Notes: generated by a model not told the origin, from the letters alone. A DNA stretch of 33,168 bases from Myxococcota bacterium (GCA_963169165.1 CAUJFL010000398.1:1-33168); one strand, 5' to 3'. Positions 7,680 to 15,911 are shown, counted from the first letter of the stretch. Program-made: numbers and translations.

Positions 7680-9083
7680 TTACAGGGTGTCGCGAAACAC
7701 GCGCCCCTTGACCGTGCCGACGCCGGCGGGTGTCGCCTTCGGCTCGCCTCCCTTCGCGCCCTTGTTGACCTTCGCGCCCGCGGGTCTGGCCTCGACCGGC
7801 GTGGTGGCGTCGGCCGCCACGGGGGCGGAGCTGGAGGGCGCGCCGCTCGACGCAGCGGCGGGCGCAGGCGCCGCGGAGGCGGCGGGCGCCGAGTCACTCG
7901 GGGGCGGGGTGGCCGGCTCGGCGCTCGCCGCGGGCGCGACCGAGGGGGAAGGCTCGCTCGCTGGCGTGCGCCTCGACATCATGAGGCCAGCGCCGACGCC
8001 GAGCACCGCGAGCGCACCGACGGCCGCGAGCGCGATGACCGCACCCCCGCCCTTCTTCGAGGGCTGTGGCTGCGCGCCGCCGCCGGTGCTCGAGAACGGC
8101 GCGGGCGTGTTCGTGTCCTGCATCGGCGGGCTCGCGGCGCCGCCGACGAGCGGCGCGCCATAGGAGGCGGCCCGCGCGGCGGTCGTCGAGTCGCTGACGA
8201 ACGACGCCGGCGCCCCGAGCTGCACGCCGCTCCAGTCGGCGATCGCCTGGGCCATCTCGCCGGTCGACTGGAAGCGATGATCCGGCTCGCGCGCCATCGC
8301 CTTCATCACGATCGCGGCGAACGCGCCGTCGACGTCCGCCGCGAGCGAGCGGAGCTCGGCGGGCTCTTCGAGCACGATCTTGAAGAGCAGCTCATTGAAC
8401 GTCTCGGCGTCGAACGGCACGCGCCCCGCGAGGCACTGGTACAAGATGACGCCGACCGCGTAGATGTCGCTGCGGTGATCGATCCCCCGCCCGCCCTTCG
8501 CCTGCTCGGGCGACAGGTAGTAGGGCGTGCCCATCACCGAGCCGGTGCGGGTCATGCTCATCTGCTCGCTGTTGCCGAGCGCGTTGAACTTGGAGATCCC
8601 GAAATCGAGGATCTTGACGAAGTCCGCGACGCCGGCCTTGTGGCTCACGAGCCAGACGTTGTCGGGCTTCAGATCGCGGTGGATGATGCCGGCGGCGTGC
8701 GCGCGCGACAGGCCCTCGAGCAGCTGGAGCGCGATCGGCGCGAGCTCGCGCGGCCCGACCCGGCCGAGCCTGTCGAGCCTCCCCCCGAGCGACTCGCCCT
8801 GGAGGAACTCCATCACCATGAAATAGTCGCCGCCCGGCAGCACGCCGAGATCGATCACCTCGACGATGTGGTCGGAGCCGATCTGCCCCGCGGCCTGCGC
8901 CTCGCGCTGAAAGCGGCTGACCGCGTCGGTGTTCTCGGCGACGCCCGCGTGGAGCACCTTGATCGCGACCTTGCGGCGGATACGGAGGTTCTCGCCCTCG
9001 TAGACGGCGCCCATCCCGCCCTCGCCGAGCAGGCGGACGATCGAATACTTGCCCTCGATGACCTGTCCTTCGGCGAGCCCCAT
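7680..9083 (-). CDS. Membrane Ser/Thr protein kinase with Pro/Ala/Ser-rich extracytoplasmic tail
   Basis: Hanks-type kinase of 467 residues. The N-terminal kinase domain (about 12-285) has the P-loop GEGGMG (20-25), K42 in VAIKVL, catalytic HRDLKPDN (D137), DFG (D160-G162) and GTPYYLSPEQ in the activation segment; it is an RD kinase with all catalytic residues. A linker is followed by one TM helix (about 347-369) and a roughly 95-residue low-complexity Pro/Ala/Ser/Glu tail predicted outside the membrane, ending VKGRVFRDTL. No folded sensor domain is seen. The start ATG at 9083 is 58 bp after the outer-membrane barrel gene, and the TAA is 32 bp before the DUF4139 lipoprotein gene. The context suggests it signals about envelope state, which is inference. 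Confidence 0.92.
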   Translation of the reverse strand: MGLAEGQVIEGKYSIVRLLGEGGMGAVYEGENLRIRRKVAIKVLHAGVAENTDAVSRFQREAQAAGQIGSDHIVEVIDLGVLPGGDYFMVMEFLQGESLGGRLDRLGRVGPRELAPIALQLLEGLSRAHAAGIIHRDLKPDNVWLVSHKAGVADFVKILDFGISKFNALGNSEQMSMTRTGSVMGTPYYLSPEQAKGGRGIDHRSDIYAVGVILYQCLAGRVPFDAETFNELLFKIVLEEPAELRSLAADVDGAFAAIVMKAMAREPDHRFQSTGEMAQAIADWSGVQLGAPASFVSDSTTAARAASYGAPLVGGAASPPMQDTNTPAPFSSTGGGAQPQPSKKGGGAVIALAAVGALAVLGVGAGLMMSRRTPASEPSPSVAPAASAEPATPPPSDSAPAASAAPAPAAASSGAPSSSAPVAADATTPVEARPAGAKVNKGAKGGEPKATPAGVGTVKGRVFRDTL

Positions 9084-9141
9084 GGGCCCCGATCCTGACG
9101 CGAGTCTTGATCGAAGTCATCCCTCAAACGGCACGCCCCCG

Positions 9142-9870
9142 TCAGAGGTGGACGCGGTAGGTGACGGCGATCCCGGCCTCGAAGCTGTACAAGCTCCCGC
9201 CGACGCTCGCGCACTCGCCGGTCTGCGCGCACGATTTCTTGCCCGGAAAGTGCCACAGCATCTGCGTGGTCCACGCGCCGAGCAGCCAGTTGGTGCGCAG
9301 CGGCCAGTCCGCGCCGAGCGCCACGCCGCCCATCGCGCCCTCGCTGCGGATCACGGTCGAGCGCGGGCCGAGGATGGATTCGCCCCGGTCGGGGGAGCCG
9401 TAGCGATCGGAGGCGACGACGACGCCCGCGGTGGCGCCGGTCCACAGCAAGAAGCCGGGCGAGGTGATGGGGTAGTAGCGCGCGCCGCCCGAGACCATGA
9501 AGTAGTTGCGGGTGTGGCGCCGCTCGACGACCTCGCCGTCGGGCGCCGTCAGGTTGGCCTCGGCGGTCACCGGGCGAAAGCCCCACGCGACGCCGGCCTC
9601 GAGCCCGAAGCGTCGGTTGAACATGAACACGTGCCGGAGCGCGAGCAGCAGCGTCAGATCGGTGTCGGTGCACTGCGTGGCGATGCAGAGGTTGGCGCTG
9701 GGGAGGGTCAGCGCGCCGACGCCGAGCTCGACGTGCGAGTGCGGTCGATCGAGATCGTAGGCGGCCTTCGCGGCGCCAGTGGCCTGCGTCGCGCGCTCCT
9801 CGGCGAGCGCCACGCGCGTGAGAGACAGGCCGCCGAGCGCGGCGACGACGGCGAAGCGAAGGCGCGTCAC
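9142..9870 (-). CDS. Predicted outer-membrane beta-barrel protein
   Basis: Protein of 242 residues that I do not recognise as a named family. A signal peptide (about 1-23, cleavage near ALA-EE) precedes a chain of alternating hydrophobic and polar residues rich in Gly and aromatics (HVELGVGALTL, FGLEAGVAWGFRP, YFMVSGGARYY, SFEAGIAVTYRVHL). This is typical of a small 8-stranded outer-membrane barrel. Two Cys pairs (CIATQC and CAQTGEC) may form disulfide-closed loops. Its ATG overlaps the stop of the upstream kinase gene by 4 nt (ATGA), so translation of the two is coupled and the protein may work with that kinase. Confidence 0.65.
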   Translation of the reverse strand: MTRLRFAVVAALGGLSLTRVALAEERATQATGAAKAAYDLDRPHSHVELGVGALTLPSANLCIATQCTDTDLTLLLALRHVFMFNRRFGLEAGVAWGFRPVTAEANLTAPDGEVVERRHTRNYFMVSGGARYYPITSPGFLLWTGATAGVVVASDRYGSPDRGESILGPRSTVIRSEGAMGGVALGADWPLRTNWLLGAWTTQMLWHFPGKKSCAQTGECASVGGSLYSFEAGIAVTYRVHL

Positions 9871-11654
9871 AGCCAGCGGCTCTCCTCGGACGCCGACGGC
9901 GCGGCCGACGGGCGCGGCGGCGTGTCAGGTTTGTGCTTCGGCTTCGGTGGCTCAGCGCTCTTCGGCAACGTCGGCGTCTGGGTGAGGTCGCGCAGCAGCG
10001 AGTCGGCGACAGAGTTGGTGGGGTCGATGGAGAGCGCGGTGCGCGCGCGGCGCTCGGCGAGGGGGAGATCTCCCGCCTGTCTCGACTCGGCCGCGAGCGC
10101 CGTCAACTCCAGCGACGCCCGGCGCGCGAGCTCGGCGAACCGAGCGTCGCCCGGGTGCTCGGCTCGCGCGCGGGTGACGAGATCACGGACGCAGCGCTGC
10201 GCCGGCGAGTCCCAGTCGCGCCGCGCGAGCGCGTCGCTCGCCTCGGCGTAGAGCGCGTCGGCGCGTGAGAGCGGCGGCTTCGCGGGCGCGACCAGGCCGA
10301 GCCTCGCGGCGCCGAGCGTCGCCGCGCCCGCGCCGACGACGAAGCACGCGAGGATGAGCGCGACGGTCCGCCACAGCGGCGCCCGCGGCGGATCGTCGTC
10401 TGGAGGAGGTGTGGGCGACGCGGGCGCGGGCGGCTCGATGGGCACCCTGCGCGTCGCGACGTCGTCGACCGACAGCGCCGCTCCCCTGGAGACCTCGGTG
10501 GGCGCGAGCGGCGGCGAGCTCGGGAGGGAGAGGTCGTCCGGCGTCGGGGCGGGGCGCTCGCTCGGCGTCGGCGCGGGCAGCTCGCTCGGCGGCGGCGCGG
10601 GCAGCTCGTCGACGAGCGTCCGCGAGACCGGCGCTGACGGGGTCGCGGCGGGCGTGGGGGGCGCGGGCTCGGCGAGCGTGCCCGAGGTGCCCGAGCGCAG
10701 CAGCGTCGCCGTCCCGCGGCGGGTCTGCGCGGCCGCCCGGAGCGACGCCTCGGTGCGAAAGGACACCGAGCGCTGGTCGTCCGGATCGGCCACGCGGAGC
10801 GCCGCGACGAGCTCGACGCCGAGCGCGCGCCCGTCGCTCGGGCGATCGGCCGGAGACTTCGACAGCGCGCGATCGACGACCGCGACGATGGGCGCGGGCA
10901 CCTCGGGCGCGAGCTCGGAGAGGCTCGGCGGGCGCTGCGCGGTGTGCGCGAGCAGGTAGGCGACCGCGCTGTCGGCCTCGAACGGCGCGCGCCCACAGAG
11001 CAGCTCGAACAGGACGGTCGCGATCGAGTAGACATCGCCCGCTGGTCCGACCGGGAGCCCCTGCGCCGCCTCGGGCGACATGTATCTCGGCGTGCCGAAG
11101 ACCTGCCCCTGTCTGGTGAGCCCGTCGGCCTCGGGCACGATCCGCGCGAGGCCGAAATCAAGGACCTTGACGTAGTCCTCGTCGCGACCGCGCCGCACGA
11201 GCAGCACGTTCTCGGGCTTGATGTCCCGGTGTACGACGCCCTGATCGTGACCCTCGCCGACGGCGTCGCACAGCGACAGCGTGATCCGCAGCGCGCGCGC
11301 GACCGACAGCACGCCGCCCGCGGCCGTCCGCGCCGCCGCGAGCGTCTCGCCCTCGAGCAGCTCGAGCACCATCGCCGGGGTGTCGTCCGGGAGCTTCGTC
11401 AAGAAGAGCACCGAGACGACGTGCGGATGCACGATCGACGCCGCGACGCGCGACTCGCGCCTGAAACGGCGGACCATCGTGGCGTCCTTCGCGAGCGTCG
11501 CGTCGAGCACCTTGACCGCGACCCGCCGCTCGAGCTCGGCCTGGAAGCCCTCGTAGACGCGCGCGGTCGCGCCGCGACCGATCAGCGACACCAGCCTGAC
11601 GCCGCCCGGGACGTCGGTCCCGAGGAACGGATCATCGGTCGGCGCGCCCGGCAT
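9867..11654 (-). CDS. Membrane Ser/Thr protein kinase with C-terminal helical repeat region
   Basis: Hanks-type kinase of 595 residues from the ATG at 11654 (a start 13 codons further upstream is possible but adds a poor leader). The domain (about 20-285) has Gly-loop GRGATARVYEG, K48 in VAVKVL, HRDIKPEN (D144), DFG (D166) and GTPRYMSPEAA. The third loop glycine is Ala, a mild deviation. A Pro-rich linker (about 325-420) contains tandem PAPxPSE units. One TM helix lies at about 429-453. The external part (about 460-580) is helical and TPR-like (ALYAEASDALARRDWD, ARRASLELTALAAESRQAGD, AERRARTALSIDPTNSVAD) and ends in a Lys/Pro-rich tail. It heads the five-gene minus-strand run and overlaps the barrel gene by 4 nt. 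A TATGCT hexamer lies 8 nt before the start. Confidence 0.9.
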   Translation of the reverse strand: MPGAPTDDPFLGTDVPGGVRLVSLIGRGATARVYEGFQAELERRVAVKVLDATLAKDATMVRRFRRESRVAASIVHPHVVSVLFLTKLPDDTPAMVLELLEGETLAAARTAAGGVLSVARALRITLSLCDAVGEGHDQGVVHRDIKPENVLLVRRGRDEDYVKVLDFGLARIVPEADGLTRQGQVFGTPRYMSPEAAQGLPVGPAGDVYSIATVLFELLCGRAPFEADSAVAYLLAHTAQRPPSLSELAPEVPAPIVAVVDRALSKSPADRPSDGRALGVELVAALRVADPDDQRSVSFRTEASLRAAAQTRRGTATLLRSGTSGTLAEPAPPTPAATPSAPVSRTLVDELPAPPPSELPAPTPSERPAPTPDDLSLPSSPPLAPTEVSRGAALSVDDVATRRVPIEPPAPASPTPPPDDDPPRAPLWRTVALILACFVVGAGAATLGAARLGLVAPAKPPLSRADALYAEASDALARRDWDSPAQRCVRDLVTRARAEHPGDARFAELARRASLELTALAAESRQAGDLPLAERRARTALSIDPTNSVADSLLRDLTQTPTLPKSAEPPKPKHKPDTPPRPSAAPSASEESRWL

Positions 11655-11662
11655 CGGCGCGC

Positions 11663-11668
11663 AGCATA
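11663..11668 (-). promoter_or_regulatory. Possible -10 hexamer of the first kinase gene
   Basis: TATGCT on the minus strand ends 8 nt before the ATG at 11654 and fits TANNNT. The region 16-18 bp further upstream has only a weak match to a -35 box. If used, the kinase mRNA would begin at or just before the start codon. Confidence 0.35.
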
Positions 11669-11758
11669 GCGGAACCGCTCTACCCTGCCCCATGCTCGCC
11701 GCGTCCCTCGTGAGCGCGAGCCTCGTGACTTCACAATACCAACCATCAGCGCCGCGCG

Positions 11759-11768
11759 TTTACGTAAA
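11759..11768. promoter_or_regulatory. AT-rich palindrome in the divergent gap
   Basis: TTTACGTAAA, a perfect 10-bp palindrome, stands out in very GC-rich DNA between the divergent kinase (start 11654) and lipoprotein (start 11816) genes. It could bind a dimeric regulator serving either gene. No second copy was noticed in the window. Confidence 0.3.
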
Positions 11769-11779
11769 GCCCTCCGCGG

Positions 11780-11807
11780 TTGCCCGTCCGCCCTGCCCGA
11801 CTACCGT
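11780..11807 (+). promoter_or_regulatory. Possible promoter of the propeller lipoprotein gene
   Basis: TTGCCC (11780-11785), a 16-bp spacer and TACCGT (11802-11807) lie so that the hexamer ends 8 nt before the ATG at 11816. Matches to sigma-70-type boxes are moderate (4 of 6 and 3 of 6). The spacing to the start codon equals that seen for the kinase genes at 11654 and 23427. Confidence 0.35.
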
Positions 11808-11815
11808 CCGGGGGC

Positions 11816-13033
11816 ATGACCCTTCGAGATCAGGCTCTCGCATTCGTCGCTGGCTGCGCCCTCCTCTCTGCCTGCGCCCCGACCTCCGACTCGGACGGGG
11901 GAGTCAACGGCGGGACGGGGGTCGGCGCCAGCGCGGGCGCCGGAGGAGATCCTGGCGCCGGTGGCGGCGGACCAGGGCCCGGCGGTGGCAGCAGCGCGGC
12001 GGGCAACGGCGCCGCGGGCAGCGGCGCCGCGGGCAACGGCGCGGCGGGCGCGGGTGGCAAGCAGACCGCGCCCCTGCCCGTCGGCACGCTGCTCTATGTG
12101 CGCACCGTGGCGAAGGGCAAGGATGTGCTGGTCGCCCGTGACCTCACGAACCACACAGAGCACATCGTCACCGACTTGACCGGTGACGGCGGCCCGGGGT
12201 GGGAGCTGGACAGCTATGCGATCTCGCCCGACCGAAAGCGCATCGCCCTCGCGTCGCTGTACGGCCCGACCTCGGCCGACAACGCCACGGGGCTCGCGAC
12301 GCGTCACATCTGGTCGCTCGCGGTCGACGGGACGGACTTCGTGCGCCTCACGCCCGTGTTCGCGAACACCGGCGCCGGGAAGAACACCTTTCAGATCTCG
12401 GTCGGCGAGCCGATGTGGACGGCGGACGGCTCGAAGGTCCTCTACGGCTACGGTGAATACTGGTGGGAGAACTCGGTCTTCAAGGGCGGCACGCGCCCGT
12501 GGGCCGTCTCGAGCGCCGGCGGCGCCTACCCCTCGCTCGTCCCGACGCCGAACGACTGCGCCTCCGTGCTCTATCCTTCACGCAACCCCAAGACCGGGGA
12601 GATGCTCTACATCCACAGCATCTGCATCCCGGGGCAGGGAGAGGAGGGCCTCTATCTCTACCCGGCTGGAGGCAGCGCGACGCCGACGAAGCTCGTCGGG
12701 GAGCAAACAAACAATATCGACATCTACCTCTCGCCGGCGAGCTGGCTCTCGGACGGCAGCGGCTTCTTGTTCCTCGGGGCGACCCAGGCGGACAAGCCGG
12801 CGAACATCGCGATCTACGACATGACGAAGCACACGGTGTCGCTGGCCTTCGCCCCGCCGGCGGGCGGTTGGTTCGACAGCGTGGCGATCTCTCCGGACGC
12901 CACGAAGATCGTCTATTGCGTGCGCAACGGTGACGGCACCGTCCGCGATCTCCACCTCATCGACGTCAGCGGAGCGTCGGCCGTCGACACGGCGCTGACG
13001 ACGGACGGCAAGAGCTGCGATCCATCATTCTGA
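11816..13033 (+). CDS. Lipoprotein with TolB/WD40-like beta-propeller
   Basis: Exported lipoprotein of 405 residues. The signal peptide ends in lipobox LSAC (Cys19). A Gly/Ala/Ser-rich linker follows (about 25-83), with a 15-bp DNA tandem repeat at 12002-12046. The rest is a propeller with repeated Asp-box-like blades of the TolB/PD40 type (YAISPDRKRIALAS, PMWTADGSKVLYGYG, ASWLSDGSGFLFLG, VAISPDATKIVYC). Such proteins usually bind partners or ligands in the periplasm or at the surface; no enzymatic motif is visible. I chose the ATG at 11816 because the signal peptide starts there (MTLRDQAL); an ATG 12 codons earlier would sit inside the promoter-like region. It is transcribed alone and faces the Cys-rich lipoprotein gene across a 69-bp convergent gap in which I see no clear terminator. 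Confidence 0.78.
   Translation: MTLRDQALAFVAGCALLSACAPTSDSDGGVNGGTGVGASAGAGGDPGAGGGGPGPGGGSSAAGNGAAGSGAAGNGAAGAGGKQTAPLPVGTLLYVRTVAKGKDVLVARDLTNHTEHIVTDLTGDGGPGWELDSYAISPDRKRIALASLYGPTSADNATGLATRHIWSLAVDGTDFVRLTPVFANTGAGKNTFQISVGEPMWTADGSKVLYGYGEYWWENSVFKGGTRPWAVSSAGGAYPSLVPTPNDCASVLYPSRNPKTGEMLYIHSICIPGQGEEGLYLYPAGGSATPTKLVGEQTNNIDIYLSPASWLSDGSGFLFLGATQADKPANIAIYDMTKHTVSLAFAPPAGGWFDSVAISPDATKIVYCVRNGDGTVRDLHLIDVSGASAVDTALTTDGKSCDPSF
12002..12046 (+). repeat. 15-bp tandem repeat, 3 copies, in lipoprotein linker
   Basis: Three adjoining 15-bp units (12002-12016, 12017-12031, 12032-12046) differ by one or two bases and encode the pentapeptide GNGAA/GSGAA. They lie in the low-complexity linker after the lipobox. 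Confidence 0.8.
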
Positions 13034-13102
13034 GCGCAGGCTTCGCCAGTCTTCGTCGCCCGGTTCGGCCTCGACGCTCGCGGTAGGATCGCGACGTGTC
13101 GC

Positions 13103-14434
13103 TCAGGGCTGGCAGCGAGGCAGCGCCGTGGTGCTGCCCGCGGGCAGGTAGGGCTTGCATTTCATCGGTGACGGGCAGTCCCCGTCGCCACAGCAAGCGT
13201 CGCTGCAGAACCTCCCGTTCGGGCCGTTCATGCAGAAATCAGAGCGACACTCGCCGTCGATGTTGCAAGCAGCGCCCGTGGGCGCCCCGCCACTGGCGAC
13301 CGAAGCGCAGGTGCGCAACCACTCGTTCGCGGCGGCCCCTGGCGTGTACTTGCAAGCGACAGGAAACTGGGTGCTGAACGCGGTGATGGCGCCACAAGAC
13401 TGCGAGTTGCAACACGGCGCGGAGCAGAACGTGAGCTGCGTCAACACATCTTCGTGGACGAGGCACGCGTTGGACCTGCATTCGCTGTCGCCGCCGCAGG
13501 TCTTGTTGGCCGCGGCGCCGCCGACGGGTTTGCCGCACATGTAGGCCGAGCGCGGCGTGCCGACCGTGACGTCGCGGCGCACGCACTCGTCGCTGCCGCC
13601 GCACGCGCCGTCCTTGCAGCACACATCGCTGCACTTGCCGTTCTCGCACAGGCCGGAGCGACAGAGGCCATGAGCGTTGCAGGGGTCGCCGGTCGCGCCG
13701 TCGCCCAGGCTCGGGCGACCGAAAGCGGCGCCGTGGAGGCACATCCCGGTGCCGCTCTTGGTGGGGATGCACGCGGCGCCAGCCGACACTGCGCCGCACT
13801 CGGCGGAGCCGCAGCACGCCTTCGTGCAGACCTTGCCGTTCATCGACTCGCCCAGCGACTCGAGCGTCACGCAGAGCGCGCCGAACGGGCAACCCGCCGC
13901 GCTGGTGCAGGGCGCGCCGTAGCCCGCCGCCGCGCCGCCCGCCCCCGCCGCGCCTCCAGTCCCACCCGGGCCTCCGCCGCCACCGGCCGCCCCCTTGCCC
14001 GCGCTGCCCCCGGCGCCCGATCCTGCCTGCCCCGCGACACCGCCGGCGCCTCCGCCCGCGCTGCCCCCCGCGCCCGCGGCGCCCGCCCCACCCGCCCCCG
14101 CAGGAGCGCCGGCCTTCCCTGATTGGCCCGCGCTGCCGCCGACGCTGACCGCGCCCCCCGCGCCGCCGACGGGCGACCCGCCCCCGCCCGCCGCGCCGCA
14201 GCCGTCGTCGACCACACCATCGCAGTCGTCGTCGACGGCGTTGCCACAGCGTTCAGATGACGAACATACCTTACAGGTGCCCTCGAGGCATATCTGGCCT
14301 CGCCGACACGCGGGCGGGCCCACCGTGCCCTCCTGCTCGCATCCGACCTCGTCGAGCGAGGTGGTGACCGCGAGCTGACAGGCAGACAGCGCGCCGACGG
14401 CCAGCAGCAGCGCGAGCGCGCGCCGCAGGCTCAA
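13103..14434 (-). CDS. Cys-rich lipoprotein with DDDCDG motif and Gly/Ala linker
   Basis: Exported lipoprotein of 443 residues. I place the start at TTG 14434, because the signal peptide (LSLRRALALLLAVGALSAC, lipobox LSAC) begins there and no ATG or GTG lies in frame nearby. The TTG overlaps the TGA of the upstream TPR gene, which suggests coupling. Residues about 25-70 are Cys-rich with CGNAVDDDCDGVVDDGC, the MopE-like putative metal-binding repeat known from myxobacterial surface proteins. A roughly 95-residue Gly/Ala/Ser linker (DNA about 13920-14190) follows. Then come four or five Cys modules of the pattern C-x(5)-C-x(5)-C...CC...C (for example CSDVCCKDGACGGSDEC), probably disulfide-bonded in the periplasm or at the surface. 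Function is unknown; structural or adhesive roles are guesses. Confidence 0.75.
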   Translation of the reverse strand: MSLRRALALLLAVGALSACQLAVTTSLDEVGCEQEGTVGPPACRRGQICLEGTCKVCSSSERCGNAVDDDCDGVVDDGCGAAGGGGSPVGGAGGAVSVGGSAGQSGKAGAPAGAGGAGAAGAGGSAGGGAGGVAGQAGSGAGGSAGKGAAGGGGGPGGTGGAAGAGGAAAGYGAPCTSAAGCPFGALCVTLESLGESMNGKVCTKACCGSAECGAVSAGAACIPTKSGTGMCLHGAAFGRPSLGDGATGDPCNAHGLCRSGLCENGKCSDVCCKDGACGGSDECVRRDVTVGTPRSAYMCGKPVGGAAANKTCGGDSECRSNACLVHEDVLTQLTFCSAPCCNSQSCGAITAFSTQFPVACKYTPGAAANEWLRTCASVASGGAPTGAACNIDGECRSDFCMNGPNGRFCSDACCGDGDCPSPMKCKPYLPAGSTTALPRCQP

Positions 14435-15216
14435 AACCGCCCCCCGATCGCCGCGGTCGCGCCACCTGGGACCGGCGCGACGATCGCCGTCGTCGACACC
14501 TCGCGCGTGCGAAGGAAGTACAGGCCCGCGGCCGTCCCGCCCACGAGCAAGGCGATGGCGAGCGAGACGTCCGCGTTGGTGGCGTGCGACTTGGTCGCGT
14601 CGGCGTCGCCCTGTAGCTCCTTGATGCTCTTGTCGGGGCCGGTCTTGGCCGAGCCGGGGCTGGAGCCGAGCGCCTTCACCCCGAAGTACACGCCCGACAC
14701 CAGCGCGACGGCCGACACGCCCCCCGCGACATAGACCCAGCGGTCCAGCTTGCCGCGTCGTCGCTCGGGCGCGACGGGCGCGGGCGGAGGCGGCGGCGCG
14801 GAAGACTTCGCCGCGGCCGCGGACGCCGACGCGGCCGCCGCCTCCGCGGCGCGCTGCCGCTCGAGATCGGCGCGCGCGCCCTCGAGCCGCTTGACGATGG
14901 CCCGCACGCGGGCTCGCTCGCCTTCGTCCTGCTCCAGCGTCAAGTAGAGCTCGAAGTGCGTGAGCGCCTGGTCGACCTCGGACAGCTTCTCGTGCACGAG
15001 CGCGAGGTTGTAGACGAGCTCCTTGGCCGCCGGATCGAGGCGCCTCGCCTCCTCGAGCTTGGTGACGGCCGCGCGGTACTGCCCGCGCTTGTAGAGCTCT
15101 TTCGCCTCGGAGAAGACGGCCTGCGCGCGGTCCTTGTCGTCGGCCGTCGCGGGCGTGGACGGCAACAGGGACATGAGGAGACCCGCCAGAGCCAGGCGCG
15201 AAGCAGCGCGACGCAT
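14431..15216 (-). CDS. Exported TPR protein with two C-terminal TM segments
   Basis: Protein of 261 residues. A signal peptide (about 1-25, cut near ATA-DD) is followed by tetratricopeptide-like repeats (about 28-115; AVFSEAKELYKRGQYRAAVTKLEEARRL, LVYNLALVHEKLSEVDQAL, then an acidic helix). An Ala/Glu-rich helix and a Pro-rich hinge (about 135-150) lead to two hydrophobic segments (about 162-184 and 217-234). This layout, TPR plus two late membrane helices, recurs in myxobacterial exported proteins of unknown function. A role as a periplasmic scaffold is inference. Its TGA overlaps the TTG start of the Cys-rich lipoprotein gene. A TATCCT hexamer lies 10 nt before the ATG. Confidence 0.75.
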   Translation of the reverse strand: MRRAASRLALAGLLMSLLPSTPATADDKDRAQAVFSEAKELYKRGQYRAAVTKLEEARRLDPAAKELVYNLALVHEKLSEVDQALTHFELYLTLEQDEGERARVRAIVKRLEGARADLERQRAAEAAAASASAAAAKSSAPPPPPAPVAPERRRGKLDRWVYVAGGVSAVALVSGVYFGVKALGSSPGSAKTGPDKSIKELQGDADATKSHATNADVSLAIALLVGGTAAGLYFLRTREVSTTAIVAPVPGGATAAIGGRF

Positions 15217-15226
15217 GAAGGCCGTC

Positions 15227-15232
15227 AGGATA
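15227..15232 (-). promoter_or_regulatory. Possible -10 hexamer of the TPR gene
   Basis: TATCCT on the minus strand ends 10 nt before the ATG at 15216. It is the same hexamer as in front of the xanthine dehydrogenase gene. No good -35 box was found. Confidence 0.35.
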
Positions 15233-15290
15233 CCAAGAATGGGCGCGGGGCGGGCGTAAGTTCCGGCGCCGAGCGCGCGTTGTCGCCCTC

Positions 15291-15911
15291 GTGAACCCCA
15301 GACAAGCCCTCGCCCTCGTCGCGTTCATCGCGGTCGCGCCCGCCGCGCGCGCCCAGTCCGCGAGCTTCGCCGAGCCCCCCGACGCCCCTCGCCGTCAGCT
15401 GGTCGCGGTCGATCGCGAGGAGCAGGCGACGCGCGAGCCCGACACCGAGCCGCCCACCGAGGCGGTGCGCCTGGTCGCGGGGAGCGCGGCCCGCGTCGCC
15501 AACGGCACGACCCGCGCGGGCATCTACGCGGCGCTCGACCTCGGCAAGCGCACCGCCGGCGCGAGGCTCTACGGCGCGTGGGTGCGCGTCGGCTACGAGG
15601 ATCCGCTCGCGCAGCTCGGCGCCGAGCTCACGCTCACCCTGCCCATCACGCGGGTGGTCGTCGCGTCGACCGGGGTCGGCGGCGGCGTCGCGAGGGTCGG
15701 CCGCGTCGAGGCGGGCGCGCGCGTCCCGGGCGGCGCGACGCTCGGGGTCGGCACGCTGCGCGGAGGGCTCGATCTGCGCCTGCCCATCACCGACGTCGAC
15801 GCGCGGATCGGCGCGGCGGCCGTCGGCACGATGCCGGTGATGCGCGGCGACGGCGCGCCGGCCGCGGACCCGTGGCTGCTCGGCCTCGCGACGATCACGG
15901 TCGGGTGGTGA
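15291..15911 (+). CDS. Exported protein of unknown function (GTG start)
   Basis: Protein of 206 residues with a signal peptide (NPRQALALVAFIAVAPAARAQ, cut after ARA). The mature chain starts with a charged, Pro/Glu-rich stretch (about 28-60) and continues with Gly/Val/Ala-rich amphipathic strands (AGIYAALDLGKRTAGARLYGAWVRVGY, VVVASTGVGGGVARVGRVEAGARV). These look like beta strands of an outer-membrane or periplasmic protein. No family was recognised. The GTG at 15291 is the only start that includes the whole signal peptide. The final TGA directly abuts the TGA of the convergent lipoprotein gene at 15912. Confidence 0.65.
   Translation: MNPRQALALVAFIAVAPAARAQSASFAEPPDAPRRQLVAVDREEQATREPDTEPPTEAVRLVAGSAARVANGTTRAGIYAALDLGKRTAGARLYGAWVRVGYEDPLAQLGAELTLTLPITRVVVASTGVGGGVARVGRVEAGARVPGGATLGVGTLRGGLDLRLPITDVDARIGAAAVGTMPVMRGDGAPAADPWLLGLATITVGW

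Noticed and set aside
13920-14190. CRISPR-like or satellite repeat array
   Set aside because: It is the Gly/Ala-coding linker of a lipoprotein, with irregular codon repeats and no spacers.
13103-15328. Single 741-residue protein joining the Cys-rich lipoprotein to upstream sequence
   Set aside because: The upstream part is a shadow frame of the TPR gene. A signal peptide and lipobox begin at TTG 14434.
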